11,551 nucleotides of DNA from assembly GCA_017999135.1 (NCBI GenBank), contig JAGOBT010000057.1:1-11551 (forward strand). Reading direction: 5' to 3'. This document shows positions 1-9,368 of the stretch, in pieces. The DNA is from Burkholderiaceae bacterium. Lineage in GTDB: Bacteria; Pseudomonadota; Gammaproteobacteria; Burkholderiales; Burkholderiaceae_C. The translations under genes were made by a program, and so were the position numbers. The notes under the pieces were generated by a model. It was not told where the DNA came from. It saw only the letters and a program-made list of their open reading frames with translations, and ran no database searches. How positions within the stretch are numbered: position 1 is the first letter of the stretch; each line of letters begins with the position of its first letter.

Positions 1-470
1 GCGTCGATGTCCAGCAGCTCCAGCGTCAGGCCGTGCTGCGCGGCCACCGACTCGGCGATGTAGAGGTCGGTCGGGAAGTTGCTGCGCTCGGAGACGATGA
101 CGCGGCGCGCCGGGTCGTCGGCGCGGGCGATCTGTGCCGCGGCGCTGAGCACCTTGAACAGATTGACCGAGGTGGAGTCGGACACCAACAGCTCACCGGG
201 TTTCGCTCCCACCAGCCGGCCGATCTTGTCGCCCACACGCTGCGGCAGCGTGATCCAGCCGGCGCTGTTCCAGCTGCGGATCAGGCCGCTGCCCCATTCT
301 TCGGTGACCACCTGCTGCACCCGTGCGGCGGTGGCGGCGGGCAGCACGCCCAGCGAGTTGCCGTCCAGGTAGTTGACGCCCTCAGGCAGCGTGAACTGCG
401 CGCGCAGCGGCGCCAACGGGTCGGCCGCGTCGCGAGCGACGCAGGCGGTGCGGGTGATCGGTTCGGTCAT
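1..470 (-). CDS. kynU: Kynureninase, N-terminal part (cut by window edge)
   Basis: KynU is a cytosolic PLP enzyme that cleaves kynurenine to anthranilate and alanine. About 156 residues are visible, starting MTEPITRTACVARDAADP, out of roughly 415 usual for the family; the C-terminal half with the PLP lysine lies outside the window. Recognisable family segments are YLDGNSLGVLP (near residues 37-47), EEWGSGLIRSW, VGDKIGRLVGA, the phosphate-loop stretch SDSTSVNLFKVL and SERSNFPTDLY. The ATG at 470-468 is supported by a GGAG Shine-Dalgarno (complement of 479-482) about 8 bases upstream. It follows kynB after 16 bases on the same strand, so the two are almost certainly co-transcribed. A tryptophan 2,3-dioxygenase gene (kynA) may follow outside the window, as in known kynBUA operons; that is inference. 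Frame and identity are secure. Confidence 0.93.
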   Translation of the reverse strand, partial: MTEPITRTACVARDAADPLAPLRAQFTLPEGVNYLDGNSLGVLPAATAARVQQVVTEEWGSGLIRSWNSAGWITLPQRVGDKIGRLVGAKPGELLVSDSTSVNLFKVLSAAAQIARADDPARRVIVSERSNFPTDLYIAESVAAQHGLTLELLDID

Positions 471-486
471 CGGCTTGTCTCCACGG

Positions 487-1125
487 TCACAGGGCACGCA
501 GCACCGCACGCACCGGCGAGGCGCAGGCGCCTGCCAGCTTCAGCGGCAGGGCGATCAGCTCGTAGTCGCCAGCCGGCACGGCGTCGAGCACCAGGTTCTC
601 CAGCACGCGCAGGTCGTGGCGGCGCAGCACCTGGTGGGCCTCCAGCGTCTTGCTGTCGGCCGGGTCCACCGACGGGGTGTCGATGCCGACCAGCCGCACG
701 CCGCGTTCGGCCAGCCAGGTCAGGGCCTCGGGCGCAAACGCGCTGAAGGCGGGGTTCCAGGCGGTGTCGGCGCGCTCGCAGGTGCACAGCAGCACACGCG
801 GCGGCAGGCCGGCTTCGGCGTGGCGCAGCTGCTCGATGCCGATCAGCGCCCCGCAGCCGATGGCATGGATGACCCGGCAGGGGCCGAGGTAGGCGTCCAG
901 GCCGACCTGGTCGATCGACGCCGCGCCCTCGGCGTAGTGCAGCGGGGCGTCGGCATGCGCGCCGATGTGCGGCGACAGCGTCAGCGCACTCAGGTTGACC
1001 GGGCAGCCCGGGCCGATGCGGGCGGTCCAGCGCAGGTGGAACGGTTCATCCCCGGGAAAGATCGGCGCGTCGGCGCCGACCACGGGGGAAATGTCGTACA
1101 GCCTCGGTGGCGCAGCGCGGCTCAT
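487..1125 (-). CDS. kynB: Kynurenine formamidase (arylformamidase)
   Basis: KynB hydrolyses N-formylkynurenine to kynurenine and formate, the second step of tryptophan breakdown to anthranilate. The 212-residue product has the usual length of the bacterial metal-dependent (cyclase-like) formamidase family. It starts MSRAAPPRLYDISPVV and carries the metal-binding motif HIGAHADAPLHY at residues 53-64 (H53, H57, D59). A second signature, SKTLEAHQVLRRHDLRVLEN, lies at 158-177, where H164 and E176 have the same 12-residue spacing as the His/Glu pair of characterised KynB enzymes. The ATG directly follows the TGA of the MarR gene (TGAATG on the minus strand), implying translational coupling. kynU lies 16 bases downstream. 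All key residues appear present and I see nothing broken. Confidence 0.94.
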   Translation of the reverse strand: MSRAAPPRLYDISPVVGADAPIFPGDEPFHLRWTARIGPGCPVNLSALTLSPHIGAHADAPLHYAEGAASIDQVGLDAYLGPCRVIHAIGCGALIGIEQLRHAEAGLPPRVLLCTCERADTAWNPAFSAFAPEALTWLAERGVRLVGIDTPSVDPADSKTLEAHQVLRRHDLRVLENLVLDAVPAGDYELIALPLKLAGACASPVRAVLRAL

Positions 1126-1647
1126 TCATGCCTCCCCGTGGGCAGGGGGTGCCGGCCGTGCCAGGTGCGCCCGCATCTGGCCCAGCAGGTCGTAGAGCTG
1201 CTGCTGATCGCCCACCGGCACACCCTCGAAGAGCCCACGCAGCCAGCCCTCGTGCTCGGCGGCCATCACCGCGAAGTCGGCGCCGCCCTTGGGGGTGAGC
1301 CGCACCCGCCAGGAGCGGCCGTCCTCCGGGTCGGGCAGGCGCTGCACCAGGCCTTCGGCCTCCAGCTGGGTGGTCAGGCCGGTGACGTTGCCGCCGGTGA
1401 CCATCAGGCAGCGCGACAGCGCACTCATGCGCAGCCCGTCGGGGTGGCGCTCCAGCTGGGCCAGGTAGTCGAACCGTGCCAGCGAGGTGCCGAAGCGCTC
1501 GCGCAGCCGGGTGCGGATGTCCTGCTCGATCTGGGTGCTCAGCGACAGCAGGCGCAGCCAGGTGCGCACCGCAAGGTGGTCGTCGTCGGCTGCGCGGGCT
1601 TCGAGGCCCAGCGTGTGGCCGTCGAGGGTGCGGGGCGGGGTCTTCAT
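1126..1647 (-). CDS. MarR-family regulator of the kyn/aminobenzoyl-CoA locus
   Basis: This 173-residue protein has the MarR winged-helix layout. Helical dimerisation segments lie at both ends, with a helix-turn-helix around residues 73-97 (MSALSRCLMVTGGNVTGLTTQL) and a wing at 106-121 (DPEDGRSWRVRLTPKG). It is the first gene of the minus-strand operon, abuts kynB with no gap, and is transcribed away from the aminobenzoyl-CoA genes. That arrangement, plus the palindrome at 1712-1731, suggests a repressor of itself and of the divergent operon. MarR proteins of aromatic pathways such as CouR respond to aromatic CoA thioesters, so 2-aminobenzoyl-CoA or anthranilate is a reasonable ligand guess. 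The start has a weak ribosome site: AGG touches the ATG (reverse strand of 1645-1650). The first 20 or so residues are not clearly conserved family sequence. Confidence 0.87.
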   Translation of the reverse strand: MKTPPRTLDGHTLGLEARAADDDHLAVRTWLRLLSLSTQIEQDIRTRLRERFGTSLARFDYLAQLERHPDGLRMSALSRCLMVTGGNVTGLTTQLEAEGLVQRLPDPEDGRSWRVRLTPKGGADFAVMAAEHEGWLRGLFEGVPVGDQQQLYDLLGQMRAHLARPAPPAHGEA

Positions 1648-1664
1648 CCTGGGGCGTCGGGCAA

Positions 1665-1690
1665 GGGTAAGGGGAAGGGTAAGGGTTGGG
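1665..1690 (+). other. G-quadruplex-type motif in the marR leader
   Basis: Five runs of three or four G (1665-1667, 1671-1674, 1677-1679, 1683-1685, 1688-1690) are separated by loops of only 2-3 bases (TAA, AA, TAA, TT). This fits the strict intramolecular G-quadruplex pattern on the plus strand. The stretch is also a small degenerate repeat of AAGGGT units. It lies 17 bases upstream of the MarR start codon, so the marR transcript should carry the C-rich complement while the template strand carries the G runs. Its proximity to the palindrome at 1704-1739 puts it inside the divergent control region. Folding and function are not shown. Confidence 0.55.
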
Positions 1691-1703
1691 CTCAGGGTTT
1701 CAA

Positions 1704-1739
1704 TTTACTTCAGTTCTAAAGCTTTAGAACTAAACTAAA
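1704..1739. promoter_or_regulatory. Probable MarR operator in the divergent control region
   Basis: The core agttctaaagctttagaact at 1712-1731 is a perfect 20-base palindrome. Extending to 1704-1739, 16 of 18 base pairs are symmetric; the mismatched pairs are 1711/1732 and 1708/1735. It lies in the only AT-rich stretch of the 130-base gap between marR (minus) and the monooxygenase gene (plus). MarR proteins bind palindromes of about this size over promoters, so autoregulation and control of the plus-strand operon are likely. I could not assign confident -35/-10 hexamers in either direction; TAAACT at 1731-1736 is a possible plus-strand -10. Confidence 0.72.
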
Positions 1740-1777
1740 ACCCGAACATCGAACCAAAGCCCTCTCGGAGCCTGCGC

Positions 1778-4102
1778 ATGAAGATCGTCTGCATCGGTGG
1801 TGGCCCGGCCGGCCTGTACTTCGGCCTGCTGATGAAGCAACTCAACCCGGCGCACGACATCACCATCGTCGAACGCAACCGGCCCTACGACACCTTTGGC
1901 TGGGGCGTGGTGTTCTCCGACGCCACGATGGGCAACATGCGCCTGTGGGACCCGGTGACGGCCGACGAGATCCAGCAGGCCTTCAACCACTGGGACGACA
2001 TCGAGCTGCTGTTCAAGGGCCGGCGCATCCGCTCGGGCGGCCACGGCTTCGTCGGCATCGGGCGCAAGAAGCTGCTCAACATCCTGCAGGCGCGCTGCGA
2101 GGCCCTGGGCGTGAAGCTGGTCTTCGAGACCGACGTTGAGTCGGACCTGGACTACCCGGACGCCGACCTGATCATCGCCTGCGACGGCATCAACTCGCGA
2201 GTGCGCTCGCAGTACGCCAACACCTTCCAGCCCGACATCGTCACCCGGCCCAACCGCTACATCTGGCTGGGCACGCGCAAGCTGTTCGACGCCTTCACCT
2301 TCGATTTCCAGCGCACCGAACACGGCTGGTTCCAGGCCCACATCTACAAGTTCGACGAGACCACCACCACCTTCATCGTCGAGTGCCCCGAGCAGGTCTG
2401 GCTGGCACACGGCCTGGACAAGGCGGACCAGGCCGACTCGATCGCCTTCTGCGAACGCCTGTTCGCCGACACGCTGCAGGGCGAGCCGCTGATGACCAAC
2501 GCGCGCCACCTGCGCGGCTCGGCCTGGCTGAACTTCCAGCGCGTGGTCTGCGGCCAGTGGTGGCTGAAGAACACCCATGGTGCGCACGTGGTGCTGATGG
2601 GTGATGCGGTGCACACGGCGCACTTCGCAATCGGCTCGGGCACCAAACTGGCGCTGGAGGACGCGATCGAGCTGACCCGCCAGTTCAAACTGCTGGGCGA
2701 CCGCCCCGAGCACATCGGCCAGGTGCTCGACACCTACCAGTCGCTGCGCAGCGTCGAGACCCTGCGCCTGCAGAACGCCGCCTGGAATGCGATGGAGTGG
2801 TTCGAAGTCTGCGGCGAGCGCTACTGCGACCCGTTCGAACCCGAGCAGTTCATGTATTCCATGCTCACCCGCAGCCAGCGCATCAGTCACGAGAACCTGC
2901 GCCTGCGCGACGCGGGCTGGCTGGAAGGTTTTGAGCGGTGGTTCGCCAGCCGCACCGGGCTGGACGGCGAGCGGGCGCTGCCGCCGATGTTCACGCCGTT
3001 CAGGGTCCGGGGGCTGACGCTGAAGAACCGCGTCGTCGTCTCGCCGATGGCGCAGTACAGCGCGGTCGATGGTGTGGTCGGCGACTACCACCTGGTGCAC
3101 CTGGGCGCGCGGGCCCTGGGCGGCGCCGCGCTGGTGATGGCCGAGATGACCTGCGTGAGCCCCGAGGCGCGCATCACCCCCGGCTGCCCGGGCCTGTGGA
3201 CCGAGGCCCAGGCGCAGGCCTGGGCGCGCATCGTGCGCTGGGTGCATGCGAACAGCGACGCGGCGATCGGCGTGCAGATCGGCCATGCGGGGCCGAAGGG
3301 CTCGACCTGCGCACCCTGGCAGGCCGCCGGCGCAGACCAGCCGCTGCCCGAGGGCAACTGGCCGCTGCTGGCGGCGAGCGCGCGGCCCTATCTGCCGGGC
3401 GGCCAAGTCCCGCGCGCCATGACCCGGGCCGACATGGACCGCGTGACCCAGGCCTTCGTCACTGCGGCCACGCGTGCGGCTGAAGCCGGCTTCGACTGGC
3501 TGGAGCTGCACTGCGCGCACGGTTACCTGCTTTCCAGCTTCATCTCGCCGCTGACCAACCGCCGCGACGACACGTACGGCGGCTCCCTGGAAAACCGCCT
3601 GCGTTACCCGCTGAAGGTCTTTGCCGCAGTGCGTGCAGCCTGGCCAGGCGAGCGGCCGCTGTCGGTGCGCATCTCGGCGCACGACTGGGTGGACGGCGGC
3701 GTCACGCCGGCCGAGGCGGTGGAGATCGCCCGCGCCTTCAAGGCCGCCGGGGCGGACCTGATTGACGTCTCCTCCGGCCAGGTCTCGCCGCTGCAGAAGC
3801 CCACCTACGGCCGCATGTACCAGACCCCGTTTGCCGACCGCATCCGCCAGGAAGCCGGCATCGCCACGATGGCGGTGGGTGCGATCAGCGAGGCCGACCA
3901 CGTCAACTCGATCATCGCCGCCGGCCGCGCCGACCTCTGCGCGGTGGGCCGACCGCACCTGGCCAACCCGGCCTGGACGCTGGCCGAGGCGGCACGCATC
4001 GGCTACACGCCGATCGCCTGGCCGAAGCAGCTGGTGTCGGGCAAGTCGCAGATGGAAGCGCTGGCGCAGCGTGCGGCACAGCAGGCCGGAGCTGCGAAGT
4101 GA
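1778..4102 (+). CDS. abmA: 2-Aminobenzoyl-CoA monooxygenase/reductase (fusion enzyme)
   Basis: This 774-residue fusion joins a flavin monooxygenase (about 1-385) to an Old Yellow Enzyme-like reductase (about 403-760). The first half has the FAD-binding [12 protein letters not shown] (5-16), the acidic E32 after the Rossmann strand, DG near 136-137 and [16 protein letters not shown] (273-288). The second half has [30 protein letters not shown] (500-509), [16 protein letters not shown] (576-591) and [14 protein letters not shown]. In Azoarcus evansii this enzyme hydroxylates and then reduces 2-aminobenzoyl-CoA to 2-amino-5-oxocyclohex-1-ene-carboxyl-CoA using O2 and NADH, destroying aromaticity. 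Close relatives are often annotated as salicylyl-CoA 5-hydroxylase/oxidoreductase, so substrate choice rests mainly on the kyn and ligase neighbours. The start has a CGGAG site at 1766-1770. The stop overlaps the next gene by 4 bases. Confidence 0.9.
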   Translation: MKIVCIGGGPAGLYFGLLMKQLNPAHDITIVERNRPYDTFGWGVVFSDATMGNMRLWDPVTADEIQQAFNHWDDIELLFKGRRIRSGGHGFVGIGRKKLLNILQARCEALGVKLVFETDVESDLDYPDADLIIACDGINSRVRSQYANTFQPDIVTRPNRYIWLGTRKLFDAFTFDFQRTEHGWFQAHIYKFDETTTTFIVECPEQVWLAHGLDKADQADSIAFCERLFADTLQGEPLMTNARHLRGSAWLNFQRVVCGQWWLKNTHGAHVVLMGDAVHTAHFAIGSGTKLALEDAIELTRQFKLLGDRPEHIGQVLDTYQSLRSVETLRLQNAAWNAMEWFEVCGERYCDPFEPEQFMYSMLTRSQRISHENLRLRDAGWLEGFERWFASRTGLDGERALPPMFTPFRVRGLTLKNRVVVSPMAQYSAVDGVVGDYHLVHLGARALGGAALVMAEMTCVSPEARITPGCPGLWTEAQAQAWARIVRWVHANSDAAIGVQIGHAGPKGSTCAPWQAAGADQPLPEGNWPLLAASARPYLPGGQVPRAMTRADMDRVTQAFVTAATRAAEAGFDWLELHCAHGYLLSSFISPLTNRRDDTYGGSLENRLRYPLKVFAAVRAAWPGERPLSVRISAHDWVDGGVTPAEAVEIARAFKAAGADLIDVSSGQVSPLQKPTYGRMYQTPFADRIRQEAGIATMAVGAISEADHVNSIIAAGRADLCAVGRPHLANPAWTLAEAARIGYTPIAWPKQLVSGKSQMEALAQRAAQQAGAAK

Positions 4103-4857
4103 CGAGCCGGCACATCGTCATCACTGGCGCGGCGCGCGGCATCGGCGCTGCGATCGCCCGCGTGCTGGCGGCCGACGGCCACCGGCTGACGCTGCTGGGC
4201 AGGCGGCTGGACGCGTTGCAGGCGCTGGCAGCCACGCTGCCCGGCACCCACCACTGTGGTGTGGCCGACGTGGCCGACGAGGCCCAGGTGCAGGCCGCCT
4301 TCGACAGCGCACGCGCCGCGCAGGGCCCGGTCTGGGGTCTGGTCAACAACGCCGGCCAAGCACAGAGTGCGCCGCTGCAGCGCACCTCTGCGGCGCTGTG
4401 GCAGCGCATGCTGGCGGTCAACCTGACCGGCCCCTTCCTGTGCAGCCGCGCGGCGTTGGCCGATCTGCGCAGCGCCGGCCAGGGCCGCATCGTCAACATC
4501 GCCAGCACCGCCGGCCAGCGTGGCTACGCCTATGTGGCCGCGTACAGCGCGGCCAAGCACGGCGTGGTGGGGCTGACGCGCTCGCTGGCGCTGGAGCTGG
4601 CGGCCAGCGGCATCACCGTCAACGCCGTCTGCCCCGGCTACACCGAGACCGACCTGCTGCGCGAGAGCCTGGCCAACGTGGTGGCCCAGACCGGGCGCAC
4701 GCCCGAGCAGGCGCGCGCCGAGTTCGCCGCCGGCAACCCCCAGCGCCGCATCGTGCAGCCCGAGCAGGTGGCCGACGCGGTGCGCTGGCTGCTGGGCGAA
4801 GGTGCCGCGGCCGTCACCGGCCAGTGCATCAGCGTCTGTGGCGGCGAAGTCATGTGA
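4099..4857 (+). CDS. SDR-family NAD(P)-dependent dehydrogenase
   Basis: A 252-residue classical short-chain dehydrogenase. The cofactor motif TGAARGIG lies at 9-16, NNAG at 83-86, the structural N108 in VNLTG, catalytic S136, and YSAAK with Y149 and K153. The C-terminal [10 protein letters not shown] matches the usual SDR ending. All four catalytic positions are present, so it should be active. I infer that it oxidises or reduces a hydroxyl/keto group on the alicyclic CoA intermediate formed by the upstream monooxygenase, in the place a 3-hydroxyacyl-CoA dehydrogenase would occupy; the exact substrate cannot be read. The start is GTG at 4099 inside the upstream stop (GTGA overlap), with GGAG at 4088-4091 seven bases before it. 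An FabG-like or unrelated reductase is the alternative. Confidence 0.86.
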   Translation: MTSRHIVITGAARGIGAAIARVLAADGHRLTLLGRRLDALQALAATLPGTHHCGVADVADEAQVQAAFDSARAAQGPVWGLVNNAGQAQSAPLQRTSAALWQRMLAVNLTGPFLCSRAALADLRSAGQGRIVNIASTAGQRGYAYVAAYSAAKHGVVGLTRSLALELAASGITVNAVCPGYTETDLLRESLANVVAQTGRTPEQARAEFAAGNPQRRIVQPEQVADAVRWLLGEGAAAVTGQCISVCGGEVM

Positions 4858-4874
4858 ACACCCGACGAGCAACC

Positions 4875-5738
<864 letters not shown>

Positions 5739-5739
5739 G

Positions 5740-6927
5740 ATGCGCCGCCTCAGCCACCTCAGCCACTTGGAGTGGCCCTTCTTCGAGGACCGCCACCGCA
5801 CGCTGGCGGCCGAGCTCGACACCTGGGCCGGCGCCCGCGTGCCGCAGGGCCACGGCGCCGATGTGGACACCGAGTGCCGCGCGCTGGTGAAGTCGCTGGG
5901 CGCCGCCGGTTGGCTGCGGCATGCCGTGGCCGGCACGGCGCATGGCGGCGCGGCCGAAGTGATCGACACGCGCAGCATCTGCCTGATCCGCGAAACGCTG
6001 GCGCGCCACAGCGGGCTGGCCGACTTTGCCTTCGCCATGCAAGGCCTGGGCTCCGGGGCGATCAGCCTGGCCGGCACGCCCGAGCAGCGCGCCGCCTGGC
6101 TGCCAAAGGTGGCGGCCGGCGAGGCGATCAGCGCCTTTGCTCTCTCCGAGTCCGAGGCCGGCTCCGACGTCGCAGCCCTGGCCTGCACCGCGCGGCGGGA
6201 TTCGGCGATTGGGGGCGACCACTACGTGCTGGATGGCGAGAAGACCTGGATCAGCAACGGCGGCATCGCCGACGTCTACGTGGCCTTCGCCCGCACCGGC
6301 GAGGCGCCGGGTTCGCGCGGCATCAGCGCCTTCATCGTGCCGGCCGGCACGCCCGGCTTCGAGATCGCCGAGCGCATCGACGTGATCGCGCCGCATCCGC
6401 TGGCGCGGCTGCGCTTCAGCGGCTGCCGCGTGCCTGCCAGCGCCCGCATCGGCGCGGCAGGCGAAGGGTTCAAGGTGGCGATGCGCACGCTGGACGTCTT
6501 CCGCACCTCGGTGGCCGCCGCCGCGCTGGGCTTTGCCCGCCGGGCGCTGGACGAGGGCCTGGCGCGCGCCACCACCCGCAGGATGTTCGGCGGCGTGCTG
6601 GCGGACTTCCAGCTCACCCAGGCCAAGCTGGCGCAGATGGCCACCACCATCGACTCGGCCGCGCTGCTGACCTACCGCGCCGCCTGGCAGCGCGACCAGG
6701 GCCGCAGCGTCACCCGCGAGGCGGCGATGGCCAAGATGGTGGCCACCGAGGGCGCGCAGCAGGTGATCGACGCGGCGGTGCAGCTCTGGGGTGGCCTGGG
6801 CGTGGTCAGCGAGCAGCCGGTGGAGCGGCTCTACCGCGAGATCCGCGCGCTGCGCATCTACGAAGGGGCGACCGAGGTGCAGCAGCTGATCATCGCCCGT
6901 GAGTTGCTGAAGGAGGTGAGCGCATGA
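5740..6927 (+). CDS. Acyl-CoA dehydrogenase family protein
   Basis: A 395-residue FAD-dependent acyl-CoA dehydrogenase of normal length. The mid-domain signature [19 protein letters not shown] lies at 133-151, followed by [10 protein letters not shown] at 165-174. The C-terminal stretch [20 protein letters not shown] leads to [12 protein letters not shown], in which E375 matches the catalytic base of medium-chain enzymes. It probably desaturates a cyclic or ring-opened CoA intermediate, passing electrons to electron-transfer flavoprotein; the direct substrate is inferred. The ATG at 5740 is chosen because AGGGGAA (5728-5734) sits just before it and homology begins right after. It starts one base after the crotonase stop and ends in an ATGA overlap with the ligase gene, so it is firmly inside the operon. 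Confidence 0.92.
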   Translation: MRRLSHLSHLEWPFFEDRHRTLAAELDTWAGARVPQGHGADVDTECRALVKSLGAAGWLRHAVAGTAHGGAAEVIDTRSICLIRETLARHSGLADFAFAMQGLGSGAISLAGTPEQRAAWLPKVAAGEAISAFALSESEAGSDVAALACTARRDSAIGGDHYVLDGEKTWISNGGIADVYVAFARTGEAPGSRGISAFIVPAGTPGFEIAERIDVIAPHPLARLRFSGCRVPASARIGAAGEGFKVAMRTLDVFRTSVAAAALGFARRALDEGLARATTRRMFGGVLADFQLTQAKLAQMATTIDSAALLTYRAAWQRDQGRSVTREAAMAKMVATEGAQQVIDAAVQLWGGLGVVSEQPVERLYREIRALRIYEGATEVQQLIIARELLKEVSA

Positions 6928-8552
6928 TCCGCAGTGCCCACACCGATACTTTTGCGCGGGACCACCTGCCCACGCTCGAGGCACAGCCGCAGTTCCTCTT
7001 CGATCGGCCCGAGCTGCAGTTTCCCGAGCGGCTGAACTGCGCCAGCGAACTGCTCGACCGCCATGTGGCCGAGGGTCGCGGCGAGCGCGTGGTGATCCGC
7101 GCCCCTGGCGGGCTGGTCTGGACCTATGCCGAGCTGCAGGACCGGGCCAACCGCATCGCCGAGGTGCTGGTCGGCGAGATGGGCCTGGTGCCCGGCAACC
7201 GCGTGCTGCTGCGCGCACCCAACAACCCGATGCTGGCGGCCTGCTGGTTCGGCGTGATCAAGGCGGGCGGCATCGCGGTGGGCACCATGCCCCTGCTGCG
7301 CGCCAAGGAGTTGCGGGCCATCATCGAGAAGGGCCAGGTCACGCATGCGCTCTGCGATGCCCAGCTGGCCGAGGAGCTGGCGCTGGCCCGGCCGGAGGTG
7401 CCGGTGCTGCGACAGGTGCGCCACTTCAACGGGGCCGGCCTGGACGTTTCGCCTGATGGGCTGGAGGCGGCGATGGCGCGCCAGAGCGGGCGCTTCGCCA
7501 ACGTGGACACCGCGGCCGACGACTGCTGCCTCTTCGCCTTCACCTCCGGCACCACCGGCATCCCGAAGGCGACGATGCACTTCCACCGCGACGTGATGGC
7601 GGTGTGCGCCTGCTTCCCACGCCACATCCTGCGGCCCCGGCCGGACGATGTTTTCATCGGCAGTCCTCCGCTGGCCTTCACCTTCGGGCTGGGCGGCCTG
7701 CTGCTGTTCCCGATGACGGTGGGCGCCAGCACCGTGCTGCTGGAGAAGGCCGGCCCGCCGCAGTTGCTGGACGCCATCCAGGCCTTTGGCGCCACCACGC
7801 TGGTCACCGCACCCACCTCCTACCGCACGCTGGCCCTGCGTGGCACGGAGCTGCGCCGCACGCCGCTGCGCCAATGCGTCTCGGCGGGAGAAGCGCTGCC
7901 CGCCGCCACTCGCGCGCAGTGGAAGGAGGCCACCGGCATCGAGATCATCGACGGCATCGGCGCCACCGAACTGCTGCACATCTTCATCTCCGCCGCCGAG
8001 GCGCACAGCCGCCCCGGCGCCACCGGCCGTGCGGTGCCGGGCTACCGCGCCAGGGTGATCGACGAGGCCGGCCAGGAATGCCCGCCCGGCACCGTGGGCA
8101 AGCTCGCGGTGCAGGGCCCCACCGGCTGCCGTTACCTGGACGATGCGCGCCAGGCCGGTTACGTCCAGGGCGGCTGGAACCTCACCGGCGACGCGTACCT
8201 GATGGACGTCGACGGCTACTTCTTCTACCAGGCGCGCACCGACGACATGATCGTCTCGGCCGGCTACAACATCGCCAGCCCGGAGGTGGAGGACGCGCTG
8301 ATGACCCACCCCGCCGTGGCCGAGTGCGCGGTGATCGGCGTGCCCGACGAGCAGCGCGGCCAGATCGTCAAGGCCTTCGTGGTGCTGTGCCCGGGCCAGG
8401 TGGGCGACGACGCGATGGCCCATGCGCTGCAGGCGCACGTCAAACAGACCATCGCACCCTACAAGTACCCGCGCGCGGTCACCTTCCGCAGCGACCTGCC
8501 GCGCACCCAGACCGGCAAGCTGCAGCGCTTCAAACTCAAGGAATCGGAATGA
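6924..8552 (+). CDS. abmG: 2-Aminobenzoate-CoA ligase (benzoate-CoA ligase family)
   Basis: This ATP-dependent aryl-CoA ligase (AMP-forming, ANL superfamily) activates the aromatic acid as its CoA thioester and is the first step of the plus-strand pathway. The 542 residues include the P-loop TSGTTGIPK (207-215), [11 protein letters not shown] (344-354), the adenylate-binding TGD (421-423), the hinge [20 protein letters not shown] (437-456) and the C-terminal PRTQTGK with the catalytic K532. [11 protein letters not shown] is typical of the benzoate/2-aminobenzoate subgroup. kynU on the divergent arm makes 2-aminobenzoate, so that is the most likely substrate; benzoate or salicylate cannot be excluded by sequence alone. 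A strong AGGAGG at 6911-6916 precedes the ATG. It overlaps both neighbours by ATGA. Confidence 0.9.
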   Translation: MIRSAHTDTFARDHLPTLEAQPQFLFDRPELQFPERLNCASELLDRHVAEGRGERVVIRAPGGLVWTYAELQDRANRIAEVLVGEMGLVPGNRVLLRAPNNPMLAACWFGVIKAGGIAVGTMPLLRAKELRAIIEKGQVTHALCDAQLAEELALARPEVPVLRQVRHFNGAGLDVSPDGLEAAMARQSGRFANVDTAADDCCLFAFTSGTTGIPKATMHFHRDVMAVCACFPRHILRPRPDDVFIGSPPLAFTFGLGGLLLFPMTVGASTVLLEKAGPPQLLDAIQAFGATTLVTAPTSYRTLALRGTELRRTPLRQCVSAGEALPAATRAQWKEATGIEIIDGIGATELLHIFISAAEAHSRPGATGRAVPGYRARVIDEAGQECPPGTVGKLAVQGPTGCRYLDDARQAGYVQGGWNLTGDAYLMDVDGYFFYQARTDDMIVSAGYNIASPEVEDALMTHPAVAECAVIGVPDEQRGQIVKAFVVLCPGQVGDDAMAHALQAHVKQTIAPYKYPRAVTFRSDLPRTQTGKLQRFKLKESE

Positions 8553-8968
8553 GCAAACAGCTGCTGCAACCGGCCGGCTGGGCCGCCCCCAAGGGCTACG
8601 CCAATGGTGTGGCCGCCAGCGGACGCCTGGTCTTCGTCGCCGGCCAGATCGGCTGGAACGCCGCCAGCGCGTTCGACAGCGACGACCTGGTCGACCAGGT
8701 CCGCCAGGCGCTGTTGAACGTGCGCACGGTGCTGGCCGAGGCCGGCGCGGGCCCAGAACACGTCTGCCGCATGACCTGGTACCTGGTCGACAAAGGCGAG
8801 TACCTGGCCCGCGCCGCCGACATCGGCCGCGCCTACCGCGAGGTGCTGGGACGCGAGTTTGCCGTCGCGATGAGCGCGGTCCAGGTGGCGGCGCTGATCG
8901 AGGATCGGGCGAAGGTGGAGATCGAAGTGACGGCGGTGCTGCCGCATGCGGCATCCATCACCCCTTGA
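8549..8968 (+). CDS. RidA/YjgF-like protein of the aminobenzoyl-CoA operon
   Basis: The 139-residue product shows the chorismate-mutase-like Rid fold: LVFVAGQIGWN (27-37), QALLNVRTVLAEAGAGPEHV (53-72), MTWYLVDKGEYL (75-86) and VQVAALIEDRAKVEIEVTAV near the end. Rid proteins are small trimers; archetypal RidA hydrolyses reactive enamine/imine intermediates. Aligned by eye to E. coli RidA, the key Arg105 position is M108, whereas the glutamate of VEIE (E124) is kept. That places it outside the classic 2-aminoacrylate deaminases. It overlaps the ligase stop by ATGA, so it is part of the pathway operon. The monooxygenase product carries an enamine, which suggests a tailored hydrolase or binding role; this is inference. 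A stress-type housekeeping RidA is less likely given the overlap. Confidence 0.86.
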   Translation: MSKQLLQPAGWAAPKGYANGVAASGRLVFVAGQIGWNAASAFDSDDLVDQVRQALLNVRTVLAEAGAGPEHVCRMTWYLVDKGEYLARAADIGRAYREVLGREFAVAMSAVQVAALIEDRAKVEIEVTAVLPHAASITP

Positions 8969-8988
8969 TGGCCAGCGAAAATGGCTGC

Positions 8989-9249
8989 ATGACCGACGCC
9001 GACCCCTCACCCCAGGCACAACCCCGCAATCCGCTGCACGGCCTGACGCTGGAGGCCATCGTCACCGCGCTGCAGCAGGAGTACGGCTGGGAGGGCCTGG
9101 ATGCACGCATCCCGCTGCGCTGCTTCGCCTACGAACCCAGCATCGCCTCCAGCCTCAAGTTCCTGCGCAAGACACCCTGGGCGCGCGAGAAGGTGGAAGG
9201 GCTGTACCTGTTCATGCTGCGGGAGCGGCAGCGCAGCAGGCGGGGGTGA
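8989..9249 (+). CDS. VF530-family small protein (DUF2132)
   Basis: Family VF530 is known from a structural-genomics fold and is annotated as DNA-binding, but no biological role is firmly established. The 86-residue form starts MTDADPSPQAQPRNPLHGL. The diagnostic stretches are NPLHGLTLEAIVTALQQEYG, CFAYEPSIASSLKFLRKTPW and AREKVEGLYLFMLRER. An in-frame ATG at 8968 would add seven residues and overlaps the RidA-like stop (TGATG), which would allow coupled translation. I prefer 8989 because family members begin close to the NPLHG motif, but neither start has a clear Shine-Dalgarno. It follows the catabolic genes without a gap yet is normally a stand-alone housekeeping-type gene, so a role in the pathway is not implied. 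Confidence 0.85.
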   Translation: MTDADPSPQAQPRNPLHGLTLEAIVTALQQEYGWEGLDARIPLRCFAYEPSIASSLKFLRKTPWAREKVEGLYLFMLRERQRSRRG

Positions 9250-9281
9250 GCGGCGTCGCAGGGGAAGTCCGAACGCCACAC

Positions 9282-9299
9282 GCCGGCTTCTTGGCCGGC
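9282..9299 (+). terminator. Weak hairpin after the catabolic operon
   Basis: GCCGGC (9282-9287) and GCCGGC (9294-9299) form a perfect 6-base-pair stem around the loop TTCTTG, 32 bases after the VF530 stop. The following bases (TCTCGTG) are not a real U-run, so it may be only a pause or mRNA 3'-end stabiliser. It is the only hairpin of note between the operon and the csp promoter region. Confidence 0.3.
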
Positions 9300-9368
9300 T
9301 CTCGTGCCCAGGATGCTGCACTGCGGAAAGTTCGGCACGGAGCACCCGCTTCGGTTACCATCCGTCGG

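Noticed and set aside
1663..1690. AAGGGT units as a tandem repeat or CRISPR-like array
   Set aside because: Units are six bases, degenerate and few; there are no spacers. It is better described as a G-tract motif.
373..1719. Long plus-strand frame across kynB and marR
   Set aside because: Antisense to two well-supported genes; its end reads GKGKGKG from the G-tract and no family motif is present.
1730..3958. A 742-codon open frame on the minus strand
   Set aside because: It lies fully antisense to the monooxygenase/reductase gene, has no recognisable domain and an Ala/Arg/Gly/Val-rich composition typical of antisense frames in GC-rich DNA.
6858..8954. Long minus-strand frame opposite the ligase and RidA-like genes
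   Set aside because: Shadow of the coding strand; no motifs, and the opposite strand carries a complete set of ligase motifs.
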